Positions 16,109-24,427 of a stretch of 64,000 nucleotides of DNA are shown piece after piece. The notes beneath the pieces were generated by a model. The model did no database searches and was not told the origin of the DNA. It worked only from the letters and a program-made list of their open reading frames with translations. Numbering within the stretch: the stretch's first letter is position 1; each line of letters starts with the position of its first letter. The position numbers were made by a program, and so were the translations under genes. This DNA comes from Streptomyces vietnamensis (GTDB taxonomy: Bacteria > Actinomycetota > Actinomycetes > Streptomycetales > Streptomycetaceae): NCBI RefSeq assembly GCF_000830005.1, contig NZ_CP010407.1, forward strand, positions 2,151,001-2,215,000. The letters run 5' to 3'.

Positions 16109-16444
16109 ATGTCCGTTCGCCGGCGTCTCACGACCGCCACCGGGGCCGTGCTGCTCACTCTCGCCGTCGCGGGCTGCTCGGGCCTCGGCCGCAGCGCCGT
16201 GGGCACGATCTCGTACGAGACGGAACGCGAGCTGCTGGTGACCGTGACGAGCCCCTCGGTGAAGGGCTGCCACCTCCTCGCGCCGTCGGGTGTCACCAAG
16301 GTCGAGAACAACTCCCTGGTCGACATCGTGATGTACCGGACCCGCAACTGTCAGGGGAAGAACTCCATCTACGTGCCCACCAAGACCGGGAACCAAATCG
16401 CTCCGGACACCCTGCCCTGGCGCAGCTACAGCGTCGTCCACTAG
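16109..16444 (+). CDS. small secreted lipoprotein
   Basis: 111 residues. An N-terminal RRR, hydrophobic stretch and lipobox LAVAGC (Cys about 23) mark it as an exported lipoprotein. The mature ~88 residues contain two further cysteines (GCHLL, RNCQG) likely to form a disulfide, and a compact beta-rich pattern (ISYETERELLVTVTSPSVKG, VENNSLVDIVMYRTRN). No family recognised. GAAGAGGA precedes the ATG. Divergent from the helicase operon. Confidence 0.8.
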   Translation: MSVRRRLTTATGAVLLTLAVAGCSGLGRSAVGTISYETERELLVTVTSPSVKGCHLLAPSGVTKVENNSLVDIVMYRTRNCQGKNSIYVPTKTGNQIAPDTLPWRSYSVVH

Positions 16445-16449
16445 GCGAC

Positions 16450-16470
16450 AAGCGCCCTTCGGCGGGCGTT
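16450..16470 (+). terminator. hairpin after the lipoprotein gene
   Basis: CGCCC (16453-16457) pairs with GGGCG (16464-16468) around TTCGGC, with flanking AA/TT pairs and a T-run soon after (CCGTTT). It sits nine bases past the stop codon. Confidence 0.55.
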
Positions 16471-16536
16471 CCGTTTCCCCCACCCCGGGTACATGCTGGA
16501 TGTGACCTCGGGGCTCCGAGGGGAGATGCGACCGTC

Positions 16537-16806
16537 ATGCGTACCGGGAACGAGCCGGCGACCGCGCGCAGCGCTCTGCGCCTGCGGTTCTGGCTGAGCG
16601 TGTGGGGGCTGCTCTGGGCGGTCTTCGGGACGACCGTGTTCTCCCTGCTTGGACGCCCCGGCTGGGCGGCGGCCTGCGGAGTGCTGTTCCTGGTGGTCAC
16701 GGTCGACCTGGCGGTGGTGCTGCACCACATCCACCAGGGCCCGCACTGGCAGCCGGGCCGGAGCATCCCCCCGTACGAACCCGATCACGGCAACCCGCGA
16801 CGCTGA
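16537..16806 (+). CDS. small two-helix membrane protein (DUF6343-like)
   Basis: 89 residues, two membrane helices (about 18-39 and 46-66) joined by a short GRPGWAA turn, then a hydrophilic tail HIHQGPHWQPGRSIPPYEP. The N-terminal RTGNEPATARSALRLRFWLSVWG matches what I recall of a conserved Streptomyces family without known function (DUF6343). GAGGGGAG lies about eleven bases before the ATG at 16537. It converges on the TPR gene with a 19-base gap. Confidence 0.7.
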   Translation: MRTGNEPATARSALRLRFWLSVWGLLWAVFGTTVFSLLGRPGWAAACGVLFLVVTVDLAVVLHHIHQGPHWQPGRSIPPYEPDHGNPRR

Positions 16807-16825
16807 CGCCCCGCCTCGCCCCCGC

Positions 16826-17194
16826 TCAGTTCTGCGTGTCGAAGCCCGCCGCCTGGAGGTACTCCGGCTTGGGGTCGAGCGCGGCGGCGAGCCGGAAGTG
16901 CCGCATGGCCTGGGCGGTCTTCCCGGAGCGTTCGAAGGTGCGGGCCAGCGCGAAGTGGGCGAAGGCGTTGTCCGGCTCGCGCTCCAGGACCAGCTCGAAC
17001 TCCAGCTGCGCCGGGCGGAGCTGCGCGGCGGCGAAGAACGCGCGGGCGCGCAGCAGGCGCGCGGCCGTGTTCTCGGGATGGGCGGCGATCACCGAGTCCA
17101 GCAGCTTCACGGCCCCGCGAGGGTCCCGCACGGCCAGCAGGTGCTCGGCGGCGCGGAAGTCGATGACGTGCGTTTCCGGGTTGCTGTCGGCCAC
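16826..17194 (-). CDS. tetratricopeptide-repeat protein
   Basis: 122 residues with about three TPR helices pairs: EHLLAVRDPRGAVKLLDSVIAAHPEN, AARLLRARAFFAAAQLRPAQLEFELVLEREPDN, and AFAHFALARTFERSGKTAQAMRHFRLAAALDP. TPR modules mediate protein contacts; partners are unknown. The GTG at 17194 is the likely start because GGAAGGA precedes it by seven bases. The ribosome site overlaps the last bases of a strong hairpin (17206-17243) between this gene and coaE, so translation may depend on how that hairpin folds. Confidence 0.85.
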   Translation of the reverse strand: MADSNPETHVIDFRAAEHLLAVRDPRGAVKLLDSVIAAHPENTAARLLRARAFFAAAQLRPAQLEFELVLEREPDNAFAHFALARTFERSGKTAQAMRHFRLAAALDPKPEYLQAAGFDTQN

Positions 17195-17205
17195 GATGGC
17201 ATCCT

Positions 17206-17243
17206 TCCCCTCGATCCGGTGGTTGAACACCGGATCGAGGGGA
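17206..17243 (-). terminator. 16-bp-arm hairpin between coaE and the TPR gene
   Basis: Arms at 17206-17221 and 17228-17243 are exactly complementary (16 bp, from TCCCCTCGATCCGGTG) with a GTTGAA loop. It begins 14 bases after the coaE stop. There is no U-run, so it is either a terminator of the GC-rich actinobacterial type or a leader structure. Its 3' arm ends in GGGGA, which is part of the ribosome site of the TPR gene. Confidence 0.7.
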
Positions 17244-17256
17244 CCGCATTCCGCCG

Positions 17257-17868
17257 CTACTCCCCGGCGGCGGCCTTCGCGCGGCGCTCCAGGTCCTCCC
17301 AGACCTTCCGCACCTGGGGTTCGAGCGCGTCGAGCGGCCCGTCGTTGTCGATCACGAGGTCCGCGACGGCCAGCCGTTGCGCGCGCGTGGCCTGGGCCGC
17401 CATCCGGGCCTCGGCCTCGGACGCCGCCATGCCCCGGAGCCGTACGAGCCGGTCGAGCTGGGTCTTCGGGGACGCGTCCACGACCACGACCAGGTCGTAC
17501 AGCGGCGCGAGCCCGTTCTCGGTGAGCAGGGGTACGTCGTGGACGACGACGTCGCCGGCGCCCGCGCGGCTCTCCAGCTCCGCCGACCGGGCCCCGACCA
17601 GGGGGTGCACGATGGCGTTGAGGGTGGCCAGGCGGTCGGCGTCGGCGAACACGATGGAGCCGAGCTTCGGCCGGTCGAGCGTCCCCTCCGCGGTGAGGAC
17701 GTCGTCCCCGAAGGCCGCCACGACGGCCGCGAGCCCCGGGGTCCCGGGCTCGACGACCTCGCGCGCGATCCGGTCCGCGTCGATCAGTACGGCTCCGTAC
17801 GAGACGAGCAGCCGTGACACTTCGCTCTTGCCGGCGCCGATCCCGCCGGTCAGGCCCACCTTCAGCAT
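17257..17868 (-). CDS. coaE: dephospho-CoA kinase
   Basis: 203 residues, full length. It phosphorylates the 3'-OH of dephospho-CoA with ATP, the last step of coenzyme A synthesis. The P-loop GGIGAGKS is at residues 8-15; [26 protein letters not shown] and [13 protein letters not shown] are CoaE signatures, followed by the lid [20 protein letters not shown]. The ATG is at 17868. It lies between the PAC2 gene and the TPR gene on the same strand; the PAC2-to-coaE gap is 31 bases, so co-transcription is likely. Confidence 0.95.
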   Translation of the reverse strand: MLKVGLTGGIGAGKSEVSRLLVSYGAVLIDADRIAREVVEPGTPGLAAVVAAFGDDVLTAEGTLDRPKLGSIVFADADRLATLNAIVHPLVGARSAELESRAGAGDVVVHDVPLLTENGLAPLYDLVVVVDASPKTQLDRLVRLRGMAASEAEARMAAQATRAQRLAVADLVIDNDGPLDALEPQVRKVWEDLERRAKAAAGE

Positions 17869-17899
17869 GAGCGGCAGCTTAGGGCCTGCCCCGGTGGGG

Positions 17900-18838
17900 C
17901 TAGGAGTCGCCCTCCCGCTCCGCGAGGAAGCGCTCGAACTCGCGGCCCAGCTCGTCGGCGGACGGCAGGTCGACCGGCTCGGCGACCAGGCTGCCGCGCG
18001 TCTCGGCGCCGGCAGCCGCGTCGTACTGGTGCTCGAGGCCCTGCACGAGCGCGACCAGCTCCTCGTCGCCCTCGCCGATCTGGCGGTCGATCTCGGTCTG
18101 GGTGCGGCGGGCCTCGGTCCGCAGGGAGTGGGCGACGCCGGGGAGGACGAGGCCGGTGGCGGCGGTGACGGCCTCCAGGGCGGTCAGGGCCGCGTCCGGG
18201 TACGGGGACCGGGCCACGTAGTGCGGGACGTGGGCGGCGACGCCGAGGGTGTCGTGGCCGGCTTCGGTGAGCCGGTACTCGACGAGGGACTCGGCGCTGC
18301 CGGGGACCTGGGCCTCGTCGAAGGGGCTGCGGTGGCCGGGCATGAGGTCGGTGCGGCTGCCGTGCGGGGTGAGGCCGACCGGGCGGGTGTGCGGCACGCC
18401 CATGGGGATGCCGTGGAAGTTGACGGAGAGGCGCACGCCGAGGCGCTCGACGATCTGCCGGACGGCGACGGCGAACCGCTCCCACTCCACGTCCGGCTCC
18501 GGGCCGGAGAGGACGAGGAAGGGCGCGCCGGTGGCGTCCTGTACGAGGCGGACCTCGATGGACGGCGTCTCGTACGCGGTCCAGCGGTCGCGCCGGAAGG
18601 TCAGCAGCGGGCGGCGGGCCCGGTAGTCCACGAGCCGGTCGTGGTCGAAGCGGGCCACCAGCTGGTGCGGGAGGGTGTCGAGCAGCCGGTCGATGATCTG
18701 CTCACCGGTCTCGCCCGCGTCGATGTAGCCGTCGAAGTGGTACAGCATGACCAGCCCGGCCGACTCCTGCGCCAGGGCCAGGTCGACGACGGCCACGCCC
18801 TTCGGGTCCCATTCGTACAAATCCTGGGGATCAAGCAC
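17900..18838 (-). CDS. PAC2-family protein
   Basis: 312 residues. The PAC2 (proteasome assembly chaperone 2) fold is indicated by the N-terminal [22 protein letters not shown], the [16 protein letters not shown] region and [23 protein letters not shown]. Actinobacteria have proteasomes, and PAC2-family proteins are conserved there, but whether they act in proteasome assembly is not settled. The GTG at 18838 has GAGGAG eight bases upstream. The last 60 residues form a charged helix ([16 protein letters not shown]). It follows rpsA on the same strand, beyond a hairpin terminator. Confidence 0.85.
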   Translation of the reverse strand: MLDPQDLYEWDPKGVAVVDLALAQESAGLVMLYHFDGYIDAGETGEQIIDRLLDTLPHQLVARFDHDRLVDYRARRPLLTFRRDRWTAYETPSIEVRLVQDATGAPFLVLSGPEPDVEWERFAVAVRQIVERLGVRLSVNFHGIPMGVPHTRPVGLTPHGSRTDLMPGHRSPFDEAQVPGSAESLVEYRLTEAGHDTLGVAAHVPHYVARSPYPDAALTALEAVTAATGLVLPGVAHSLRTEARRTQTEIDRQIGEGDEELVALVQGLEHQYDAAAGAETRGSLVAEPVDLPSADELGREFERFLAEREGDS

Positions 18839-18935
18839 GATTACCGCTCCTCCTCGTGTTCTCTCTGGAAACGCCGGGCGCGGCACGGCCATTCCCGGGT
18901 CGCGCGATCTTCCGGAGAACGAGTACGGAAACGAC

Positions 18936-18969
18936 CGAGGCCCGCTCCCCCGAAGGGGAACGGGCCTCG
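18936..18969 (-). terminator. rpsA terminator
   Basis: CGAGGCCCG (18936-18944) pairs with CGGGCCTCG (18961-18969). An inner CCCC/GGGG stem closes a CGAA tetraloop, with a 2x2 internal loop. It lies 35 bases after the rpsA stop on the minus strand. Confidence 0.8.
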
Positions 18970-19004
18970 ATTCACCAGCGACTAGCGCTCAGCGGAGAGC
19001 CTGT

Positions 19005-20510
19005 TCAGCTCTGGCCGCCGGCGAGCTTCTCGCGGAGGGCGGCGAGCGCCTCGTCCGACGCCAGGGCGCCGGAGTTGTCGTCCGACTCCGAGGAGTACGA
19101 ACCACCCGAGATGCCCGCACCGGCGTTGCCGGCGGCCGGGGCGGCAGCGCCCTCGGCAGCGGCGGCCTCGTCGGCCTCGCGGGACTTGATGACCTGAGCC
19201 TGGTGCTGCTCGAAGCGAGCCTGCGCCTCGGCGTACTGGGTCTCCCAGGCCTCGCGCTGAGCCTCGTAGCCCTCGAGCCAGTCGTTGGTCTCGGGGTCGA
19301 AGCCCTCGGGGTAGATGTAGTTGCCCTGGTCGTCGTAGGACGCGGCCATGCCGTACAGGGTCGGGTCGAACTCGACCGAGGCCGGGTCGGCACCGAAGGA
19401 CTCGTTGGCCTGCTTCAGCGAGAGGCTGATGCGACGACGCTCGAGGTCGATGTCGATGACCTTGACGAAGATCTCGTCGTTGACCTGGACGACCTGCTCC
19501 GGGATCTCCACGTGGCGCTCGGCCAGCTCGGAGATGTGGACCAGACCCTCGATGCCCTCGTCCACGCGGACGAACGCACCGAACGGAACCAGCTTGGTGA
19601 CCTTACCCGGGACGACCTGACCGATCTGGTGGGTCCGGGCGAACTGCTGCCACGGGTCCTCCTGCGTCGCCTTCAGCGACAGGGAGACGCGCTCGCGGTC
19701 CATGTCCACGTCGAGAACCTCGACGGTGACCTCCTGGCCGACCTCGACAACCTCGGACGGGTGGTCGATGTGCTTCCAGGACAGCTCGGAGACGTGCACG
19801 AGGCCGTCGACGCCACCCAGGTCCACGAAGGCACCGAAGTTGACGATCGAGGACACGACGCCGGAGCGGACCTGACCCTTCTGGAGGGTCGTGAGGAAGG
19901 TCTGGCGAACCTCGGACTGGGTCTGCTCGAGCCAGGCGCGGCGGGACAGGACCACGTTGTTGCGGTTCTTGTCCAGCTCGATGATCTTGGCCTCGAGCTC
20001 CTTGCCCACGTAGGGCTGGAGGTCGCGGACACGACGCATCTCGACGAGGGAGGCCGGCAGGAAGCCACGGAGGCCGATGTCGAGGATGAGACCACCCTTG
20101 ACGACCTCGATGACGGTACCGGTGACGATGCCGTCCTCTTCCTTGATCTTCTCGATGGTGCCCCAGGCACGCTCGTACTGGGCGCGCTTCTTCGAGAGGA
20201 TCAGGCGGCCTTCCTTGTCCTCCTTCTGGAGAACCAGGGCCTCGATCTCGTCGCCGACCTTGACGACCTCGTTCGGGTCGACGTCGTGCTTGATCGAGAG
20301 CTCGCGGCTCGGGATGACACCTTCGGTCTTGTAACCGATGTCGAGCAGGACCTCGTCCCGGTCGACCTTCACGATGACGCCGTCGACGATGTCGCCGTCG
20401 TTGAAGTACTTGATCGTCTCGTCGATCGCGGCGAGGAAGGCTTCCTCGTTACCGATGTCGTTGACCGCAACCTGCGGGGTGGTGGCGGTGGTCTCGGTGC
20501 TGCTCGTCAT
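19005..20510 (-). CDS. rpsA: 30S ribosomal protein S1
   Basis: 501 residues with four S1 RNA-binding domains (about 35-105, 122-190, 208-278 and 295-365): GDIVDGVIVKVDRDEVLLDIGYKTEG; GIVTGTVIEVVKGGLILDIGLRGFLP; GQVRSGVVSSIVNFGAFVDLGGVDGLVHVSELS; GQVVPGKVTKLVPFGAFVRVDEGIEGLVHISELA. S1 helps mRNA binding on the 30S subunit. Four domains plus an unstructured Ala/Glu/Gly tail is the usual actinobacterial form, shorter than the six-domain E. coli protein. Codon use is markedly biased to C-ending codons, as expected for a highly expressed gene. The start at 20510 has CCGGAG upstream. A consensus promoter lies about 200 bases upstream. Confidence 0.97.
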   Translation of the reverse strand: MTSSTETTATTPQVAVNDIGNEEAFLAAIDETIKYFNDGDIVDGVIVKVDRDEVLLDIGYKTEGVIPSRELSIKHDVDPNEVVKVGDEIEALVLQKEDKEGRLILSKKRAQYERAWGTIEKIKEEDGIVTGTVIEVVKGGLILDIGLRGFLPASLVEMRRVRDLQPYVGKELEAKIIELDKNRNNVVLSRRAWLEQTQSEVRQTFLTTLQKGQVRSGVVSSIVNFGAFVDLGGVDGLVHVSELSWKHIDHPSEVVEVGQEVTVEVLDVDMDRERVSLSLKATQEDPWQQFARTHQIGQVVPGKVTKLVPFGAFVRVDEGIEGLVHISELAERHVEIPEQVVQVNDEIFVKVIDIDLERRRISLSLKQANESFGADPASVEFDPTLYGMAASYDDQGNYIYPEGFDPETNDWLEGYEAQREAWETQYAEAQARFEQHQAQVIKSREADEAAAAEGAAAPAAGNAGAGISGGSYSSESDDNSGALASDEALAALREKLAGGQS

Positions 20511-20856
20511 GTGGGAAAGGGCTCCGGTTACGGACAGAAAGTCGTAGGTACTGCTACGCCGAGAGCCCGTATCGCACCAAGAAGCCGGACAGCCAATGAA
20601 GCGCCCTTCCGCGAACGGGAGGGAACCTCGAAAACCGAGGGGACATACAACAGGTGCGAGCACGGCCTGCTCCGTCTGAGGCGCGCAGGCCCGCAGCGCA
20701 ACCTTTAGCATACGGGGGCGGCCGGACAGGGTCAATGCGCGAAGCGCGCACCCGGGGCAGTTCTGCTCAATTCCGGCACGACTCACGGCCCTTGCGCCAC
20801 CACGGCGGGGGTCCGCCGCACGGCGGCACTGAGCGCAAACTACATCGGCGGGCGAG
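20511..20856. other. rpsA leader and divergent promoter region
   Basis: 346 bases without a gene. The minus-strand part (about 20511-20700) is the rpsA 5' leader of roughly 190 nt, containing a small perfect stem CCTCG-GTTTT-CGAGG and a CCCTCCCG/CGGAAGGG stem-loop near 20600-20650. The remaining 120 bases must hold the promoter of the divergent methyltransferase gene, where I see no clear -35/-10. S1 genes often regulate themselves through leader structures, so the long leader is noteworthy. Confidence 0.6.
20707..20735 (-). promoter_or_regulatory. rpsA promoter
   Basis: On the minus strand TTGACC (20735-20730) is followed after exactly 17 bases by TATGCT (20712-20707). This is close to the sigma-HrdB (vegetative) consensus and the best promoter in the window. 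Transcription would start near 20700. Confidence 0.8.
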
Positions 20857-21696
20857 ATGAACCAAGAGTACGGACACGAAGACGCGGTCGACGGGGACGC
20901 CGACGAGGCCGAGGCGACCCGGCGTGACGCGGGGGACGCGGAGAGCAGCCGGGCGAGCCGCGGCTGGTGGGACCGGAACGCCGACGAGTACCAGAGCGAG
21001 CACGGGTCCTTCCTGGGCGACGACCGGTTCGTGTGGGGCCCCGAGGGGCTCGACGAGGCCGAGGCCGGGCTCCTCGGACCCGCCGCCTCGCTGAAGGGCC
21101 TCGCCGTCCTGGAGATCGGCGCGGGCGCGGCGCAGTGTTCGCGGTGGCTGGCGGCGCAGGGGGCGCGGCCGGTGGCCCTCGACCTCTCGCACCGGCAGCT
21201 GCAGCACGCGCTGCGGATCGGCGGGGAGGTGCCGCTGGTGGAGGCGGACGCGGGGGCGCTGCCCTTCCGGGACGGCTCCTTCGACCTGGCGTGCTCGGCG
21301 TACGGCGCGGTGCCGTTCGTCGCCGACCCGGTGCGGGTCTTCCGCGAGGTGCGCCGGGTGCTGCGGCCGGGCGGCCGCTGGGTGTTCTCGGTGACGCACC
21401 CGATCCGCTGGGCGTTCCCGGACGAGCCGGGGCCCGAGGGCCTCTCGGTCGCCGCCTCGTACTTCGACCGCACGCCGTACGTCGAGCAGGACGAGCAGGG
21501 GCGGGCGGTGTACGTGGAACACCACCGGACCGTCGGGGACCGGGTGCGGGACGTGGTGGCCGGCGGCTTCCGGCTCGTGGACCTGGTCGAGCCGGAGTGG
21601 CCGGCCTGGAACAGCCAGGAGTGGGGCGGCTGGTCCCCGCTGCGGGGGAACCTGATCCCGGGGACGGCGATCTTCGTCTGCGAGCGGGACGACTAG
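20857..21696 (+). CDS. class I SAM-dependent methyltransferase
   Basis: 279 residues. Motif I is VLEIGAGAAQCSRWLAAQG (about 84-102), followed by PVALDLSHRQLQHA, a motif with EADAGALPFRDGSFDLACSAYGAVPFV, and VRRVLRPGGRWVFSVTHP, the pattern of Methyltransf_11 enzymes. The N-terminal ~35 residues are acidic and probably disordered; WWDRNADEYQSEHGSFLGDDRFVWGPEG is a family-typical lead-in. The target is not evident. The protein is conserved beside rpsA in streptomycetes as I recall (SCO1999 region). The ribosome site is weak. Confidence 0.88.
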   Translation: MNQEYGHEDAVDGDADEAEATRRDAGDAESSRASRGWWDRNADEYQSEHGSFLGDDRFVWGPEGLDEAEAGLLGPAASLKGLAVLEIGAGAAQCSRWLAAQGARPVALDLSHRQLQHALRIGGEVPLVEADAGALPFRDGSFDLACSAYGAVPFVADPVRVFREVRRVLRPGGRWVFSVTHPIRWAFPDEPGPEGLSVAASYFDRTPYVEQDEQGRAVYVEHHRTVGDRVRDVVAGGFRLVDLVEPEWPAWNSQEWGGWSPLRGNLIPGTAIFVCERDD

Positions 21697-21704
21697 CAGC
21701 TCCT

Positions 21705-21748
21705 GCTCGACCGGTCGGTCCTACTTGCTCGACTGGTTAGTCCTACTT
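21705..21748. repeat. two tandem 22-bp repeats with internal dyads
   Basis: Copies at 21705-21726 and 21727-21748 match at 19 of 22 positions (GCTCGACYGGTYRGTCCTACTT). Each contains a short dyad, GACCGGTC in the first copy and GACT-GGTT-AGTC in the second. They lie just after the methyltransferase stop and before the terminator hairpin, about 60 bases upstream of hrpB. Confidence 0.7.
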
Positions 21749-21750
21749 AT

Positions 21751-21784
21751 GGAGGGCCCTGTGGATAACAGGGCCCTCCCTTTT
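21751..21784 (+). terminator. intrinsic terminator after the methyltransferase gene
   Basis: GGAGGGCCCTGT (21751-21762) and its exact complement (21768-21779) form a 12-bp stem with loop GGATA, followed by C and TTTTCTT. This is a textbook Rho-independent terminator, unusual for its U-run in this genome. Confidence 0.92.
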
Positions 21785-21808
21785 CTTCGCACGTACGAGA
21801 CTGAGTGC

Positions 21809-24427
21809 GTGATCCGAAACGACGCAATCGACCGTCTCCCCGTCCGCCACGCCGTCCCCGAACTGCTCGCCGCACTCGCGGAGCGCGGCACGGCGGTGCT
21901 GTCCGCTCCTCCCGGCACCGGCAAGACGACGCTGGTCCCGCTGGCGCTGGCGGGGCTCATAGGGGAGGGACCGGTGCGCCGGGTGCTGGTGGCCGAGCCG
22001 CGGCGGATGGCGGTGCGGGCGGCGGCCCGGCGGATGGCCTGGCTGCTCGGCGAGGAGGTCGGCGGCGCGGTCGGCTTCTCGGTGCGCGGCGAGCGGCGGG
22101 CCGGCCCCGCGACCCGGGTCGAGGTGGTGACGACGGGCATCCTGCTGCAGCGGCTCCAGCGCGATCCGGAGCTGGCGGGCGTGGACGTGGTGCTCCTCGA
22201 CGAGTGCCACGAGCGGCATCTCGACGCCGATACGGCGATGGCCTTCCTGGTGGACGTACGGGCGACGCTGCGGCCGGAGCTGAAGCTGATCGCGGCCTCC
22301 GCGACGAGCGACGCCGAGGCCTGGGCGGAGCTGCTCACGGTCCTGGACGGCAGCGGGCCCGCGCCGATCGTGTGGAGCAAGGGCGAGGGCCACGGGTACG
22401 CGGTGAAGTTCGCCGCGCCGCCGGCCGGGATCAGGCCCGCGCACGGCACCTGGGTGGATCCGGCCCTGCTGCGTCACGTGGCGGCGACGGTCCGGCTCGC
22501 GCTCGAGCGGCACGAGGGCGACGTCCTGTGTTTCCTGCCGGGTACGGGGGAGATCGCGCGGACGGCGGGGCTGCTCGCCGGGGTGGACGCGGAGGTGCTC
22601 CAGCTGCACGGGCGGGCTCCCGCCGACGTGCAGGACGCGGTGCTGCGGGGCGCCGGGCCCGGCGGGCGGCGGCGGGTGGTGCTCTCGACGTCGGTGGCGG
22701 AGTCGAGCCTGACGGTTCCGGGGGTGCGGATCGTCGTGGACTCGGGGCTCGCACGGGAGCCCCGGACGGACCACGCCCGGGGTCTCGGGTCCCTCGCGAC
22801 GGTGCCGGTGTCGACGGCGGCGGCGACCCAGCGGGCGGGGCGCTCGGGTCGTGAGGAGTCCGGTGTGGTCTACCGCTGCTGGGCGGAGGCGGAGGACGGC
22901 AGCCGGGCGCGGTACCCGTCGCCGGAGATCAGGATCGCCGACCTGGCGGACTTCGCCCTGCGGGCCGCCTGCTGGGGCGACCCGACGGCGGAGGGGCTGG
23001 CACTGCTCGACGCGCCGCCGGCCGGGGCGATGGCGGCGGCCCGCGCGGTCCTGGGGTCGATCGGGGCCGTGGACGGGGACGGCCGGGCCACGGAGCGGGG
23101 GGTACGGATGTCCCGGCTCGGGCTGCACCCCCGGCTGGGGCGGGCGCTCCTCGACGGGGCGCCCGAGGTCGGGGTCCGGCGGGCGGCGGAGGTGGTGGCG
23201 CTGCTGAGCGAGGAGCCGCCGCGCGAGTACGGGGACGATCTGGCATCGGCCTGGCGGGCGGCCCGCCAGGGCTCCGACGGGTACGGCGCCCGGTGGCGGG
23301 CGGAGGCGCGCCGCCTGGAACGGTCGGCCGGCGAGGCGGCGGGCGGGGGCGCCGGGGGCGGGTCCGGGGCTGGGGCCGAGACCGGGGCTGGGATCGGGTC
23401 CGGGGCTGGGTCTGAGGTCGGGTCCGGGGCTGGGGGCGAGGCCGGGGACGATGCCGTGGCCGGTCTCGTGACGGCGCTGGCGTTTCCGGAGCGGGTGGCC
23501 AGGGCTCGGGAGCAGGGTGGCTATCTGATGGTGTCGGGGAGCGGGGCGCGGCTTGCCGAGGGCTCCCGGCTGCGGTCCAGTCGGTGGCTCGCGGTGGCGG
23601 TGGCGGACCGCACGGCACGGGACGCCACGGCGCGGGTGCGGCTCGCGGCCGTGGTGGACGAGTCCATGGCCTGCCGGGCGGCCGGGCATCTGCGGAGCAC
23701 CGGCGAGGAGGTCCACTGGGAGGACGGGGACGTCGTCGCGCGATCGGTGGACCGTCTGGGGGCGGTCGAGCTGACGGTCCGGCCCCTGGGGGCCGGGGCC
23801 GAGCCCGCGCTCGTGCGGGAGGCGCTGCTCGACGGTCTGCGGCGCGAGGGGCTCGGGCTGCTGCGGTGGCGCCGGGAGGCCGGGGAGCTGCGCGAGCGGC
23901 TGGCCTTCCTCCACCGGGAGCTGGGGGAGCCGTGGCCGGACGTGTCGGACGGGGCGCTGGTCGACCGGGCCGGCGAGTGGCTGGAGCCGGAGCTGTCGCG
24001 GGCGTCGCGCCGGGCCGATCTGGGGCGGATCGACGCCGGGGAGGCGCTGCGGCGGCTGCTGCCGTGGGCGTCGGGCGAGGCGGTGCGTCTCGACGAGCTG
24101 GCGCCGGAGCGGATCGAGGTCCCGAGCGGTTCGCGGATACGGGTCGAGTACGGGGGCGAGCGGCCGGTGCTCGCGGTGAAGCTCCAGGAGATGTTCGGCC
24201 TGGCCGAGACGCCCCGGGTGGCGGGGGTCCCGGTGCTCGTCCATCTCCTCTCCCCCGCCGGCCGGCCCGCGGCGGTCACGGCCGACCTGGCGTCGTTCTG
24301 GCGGGACGGCTACCGCGCGGTGCGGGCGGAGCTGCGCGGGCGGTACCCGAAGCACCCGTGGCCCGAGGATCCGTCCGCGGCGGTGCCGACCCGGCACACC
24401 AGCGCACGGCTCAGACAGGAGCGCTGA
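21809..24427 (+). CDS. hrpB: ATP-dependent RNA helicase HrpB
   Basis: 872 residues. DEAH/DEAD-box helicase of the HrpB family: APPGTGKT (33-40), VAEPRRMAVRAAARRM, VVTTGILLQRLQRD, DECHERHLDAD (131-141), SATSDAEAW, LCFLPGTGEI, STSVAESSLTVPGV, and AATQRAGRSGREESG. The C-terminal part has the HrpB-specific ending (EMFGLAETPRVAGVPVLVHLLSPAGRPAAVTADL, YPKHPWPEDP). Between about 509 and 547 there is a Gly/Ala/Ser/Glu low-complexity insert coded by GGGGC repeats. I start at GTG 21809 because the family begins MIRxDAxxRLPV; there is no ribosome site, so it may be leaderless. Its role in streptomycetes is unproven. Confidence 0.92.
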   Translation: MIRNDAIDRLPVRHAVPELLAALAERGTAVLSAPPGTGKTTLVPLALAGLIGEGPVRRVLVAEPRRMAVRAAARRMAWLLGEEVGGAVGFSVRGERRAGPATRVEVVTTGILLQRLQRDPELAGVDVVLLDECHERHLDADTAMAFLVDVRATLRPELKLIAASATSDAEAWAELLTVLDGSGPAPIVWSKGEGHGYAVKFAAPPAGIRPAHGTWVDPALLRHVAATVRLALERHEGDVLCFLPGTGEIARTAGLLAGVDAEVLQLHGRAPADVQDAVLRGAGPGGRRRVVLSTSVAESSLTVPGVRIVVDSGLAREPRTDHARGLGSLATVPVSTAAATQRAGRSGREESGVVYRCWAEAEDGSRARYPSPEIRIADLADFALRAACWGDPTAEGLALLDAPPAGAMAAARAVLGSIGAVDGDGRATERGVRMSRLGLHPRLGRALLDGAPEVGVRRAAEVVALLSEEPPREYGDDLASAWRAARQGSDGYGARWRAEARRLERSAGEAAGGGAGGGSGAGAETGAGIGSGAGSEVGSGAGGEAGDDAVAGLVTALAFPERVARAREQGGYLMVSGSGARLAEGSRLRSSRWLAVAVADRTARDATARVRLAAVVDESMACRAAGHLRSTGEEVHWEDGDVVARSVDRLGAVELTVRPLGAGAEPALVREALLDGLRREGLGLLRWRREAGELRERLAFLHRELGEPWPDVSDGALVDRAGEWLEPELSRASRRADLGRIDAGEALRRLLPWASGEAVRLDELAPERIEVPSGSRIRVEYGGERPVLAVKLQEMFGLAETPRVAGVPVLVHLLSPAGRPAAVTADLASFWRDGYRAVRAELRGRYPKHPWPEDPSAAVPTRHTSARLRQER

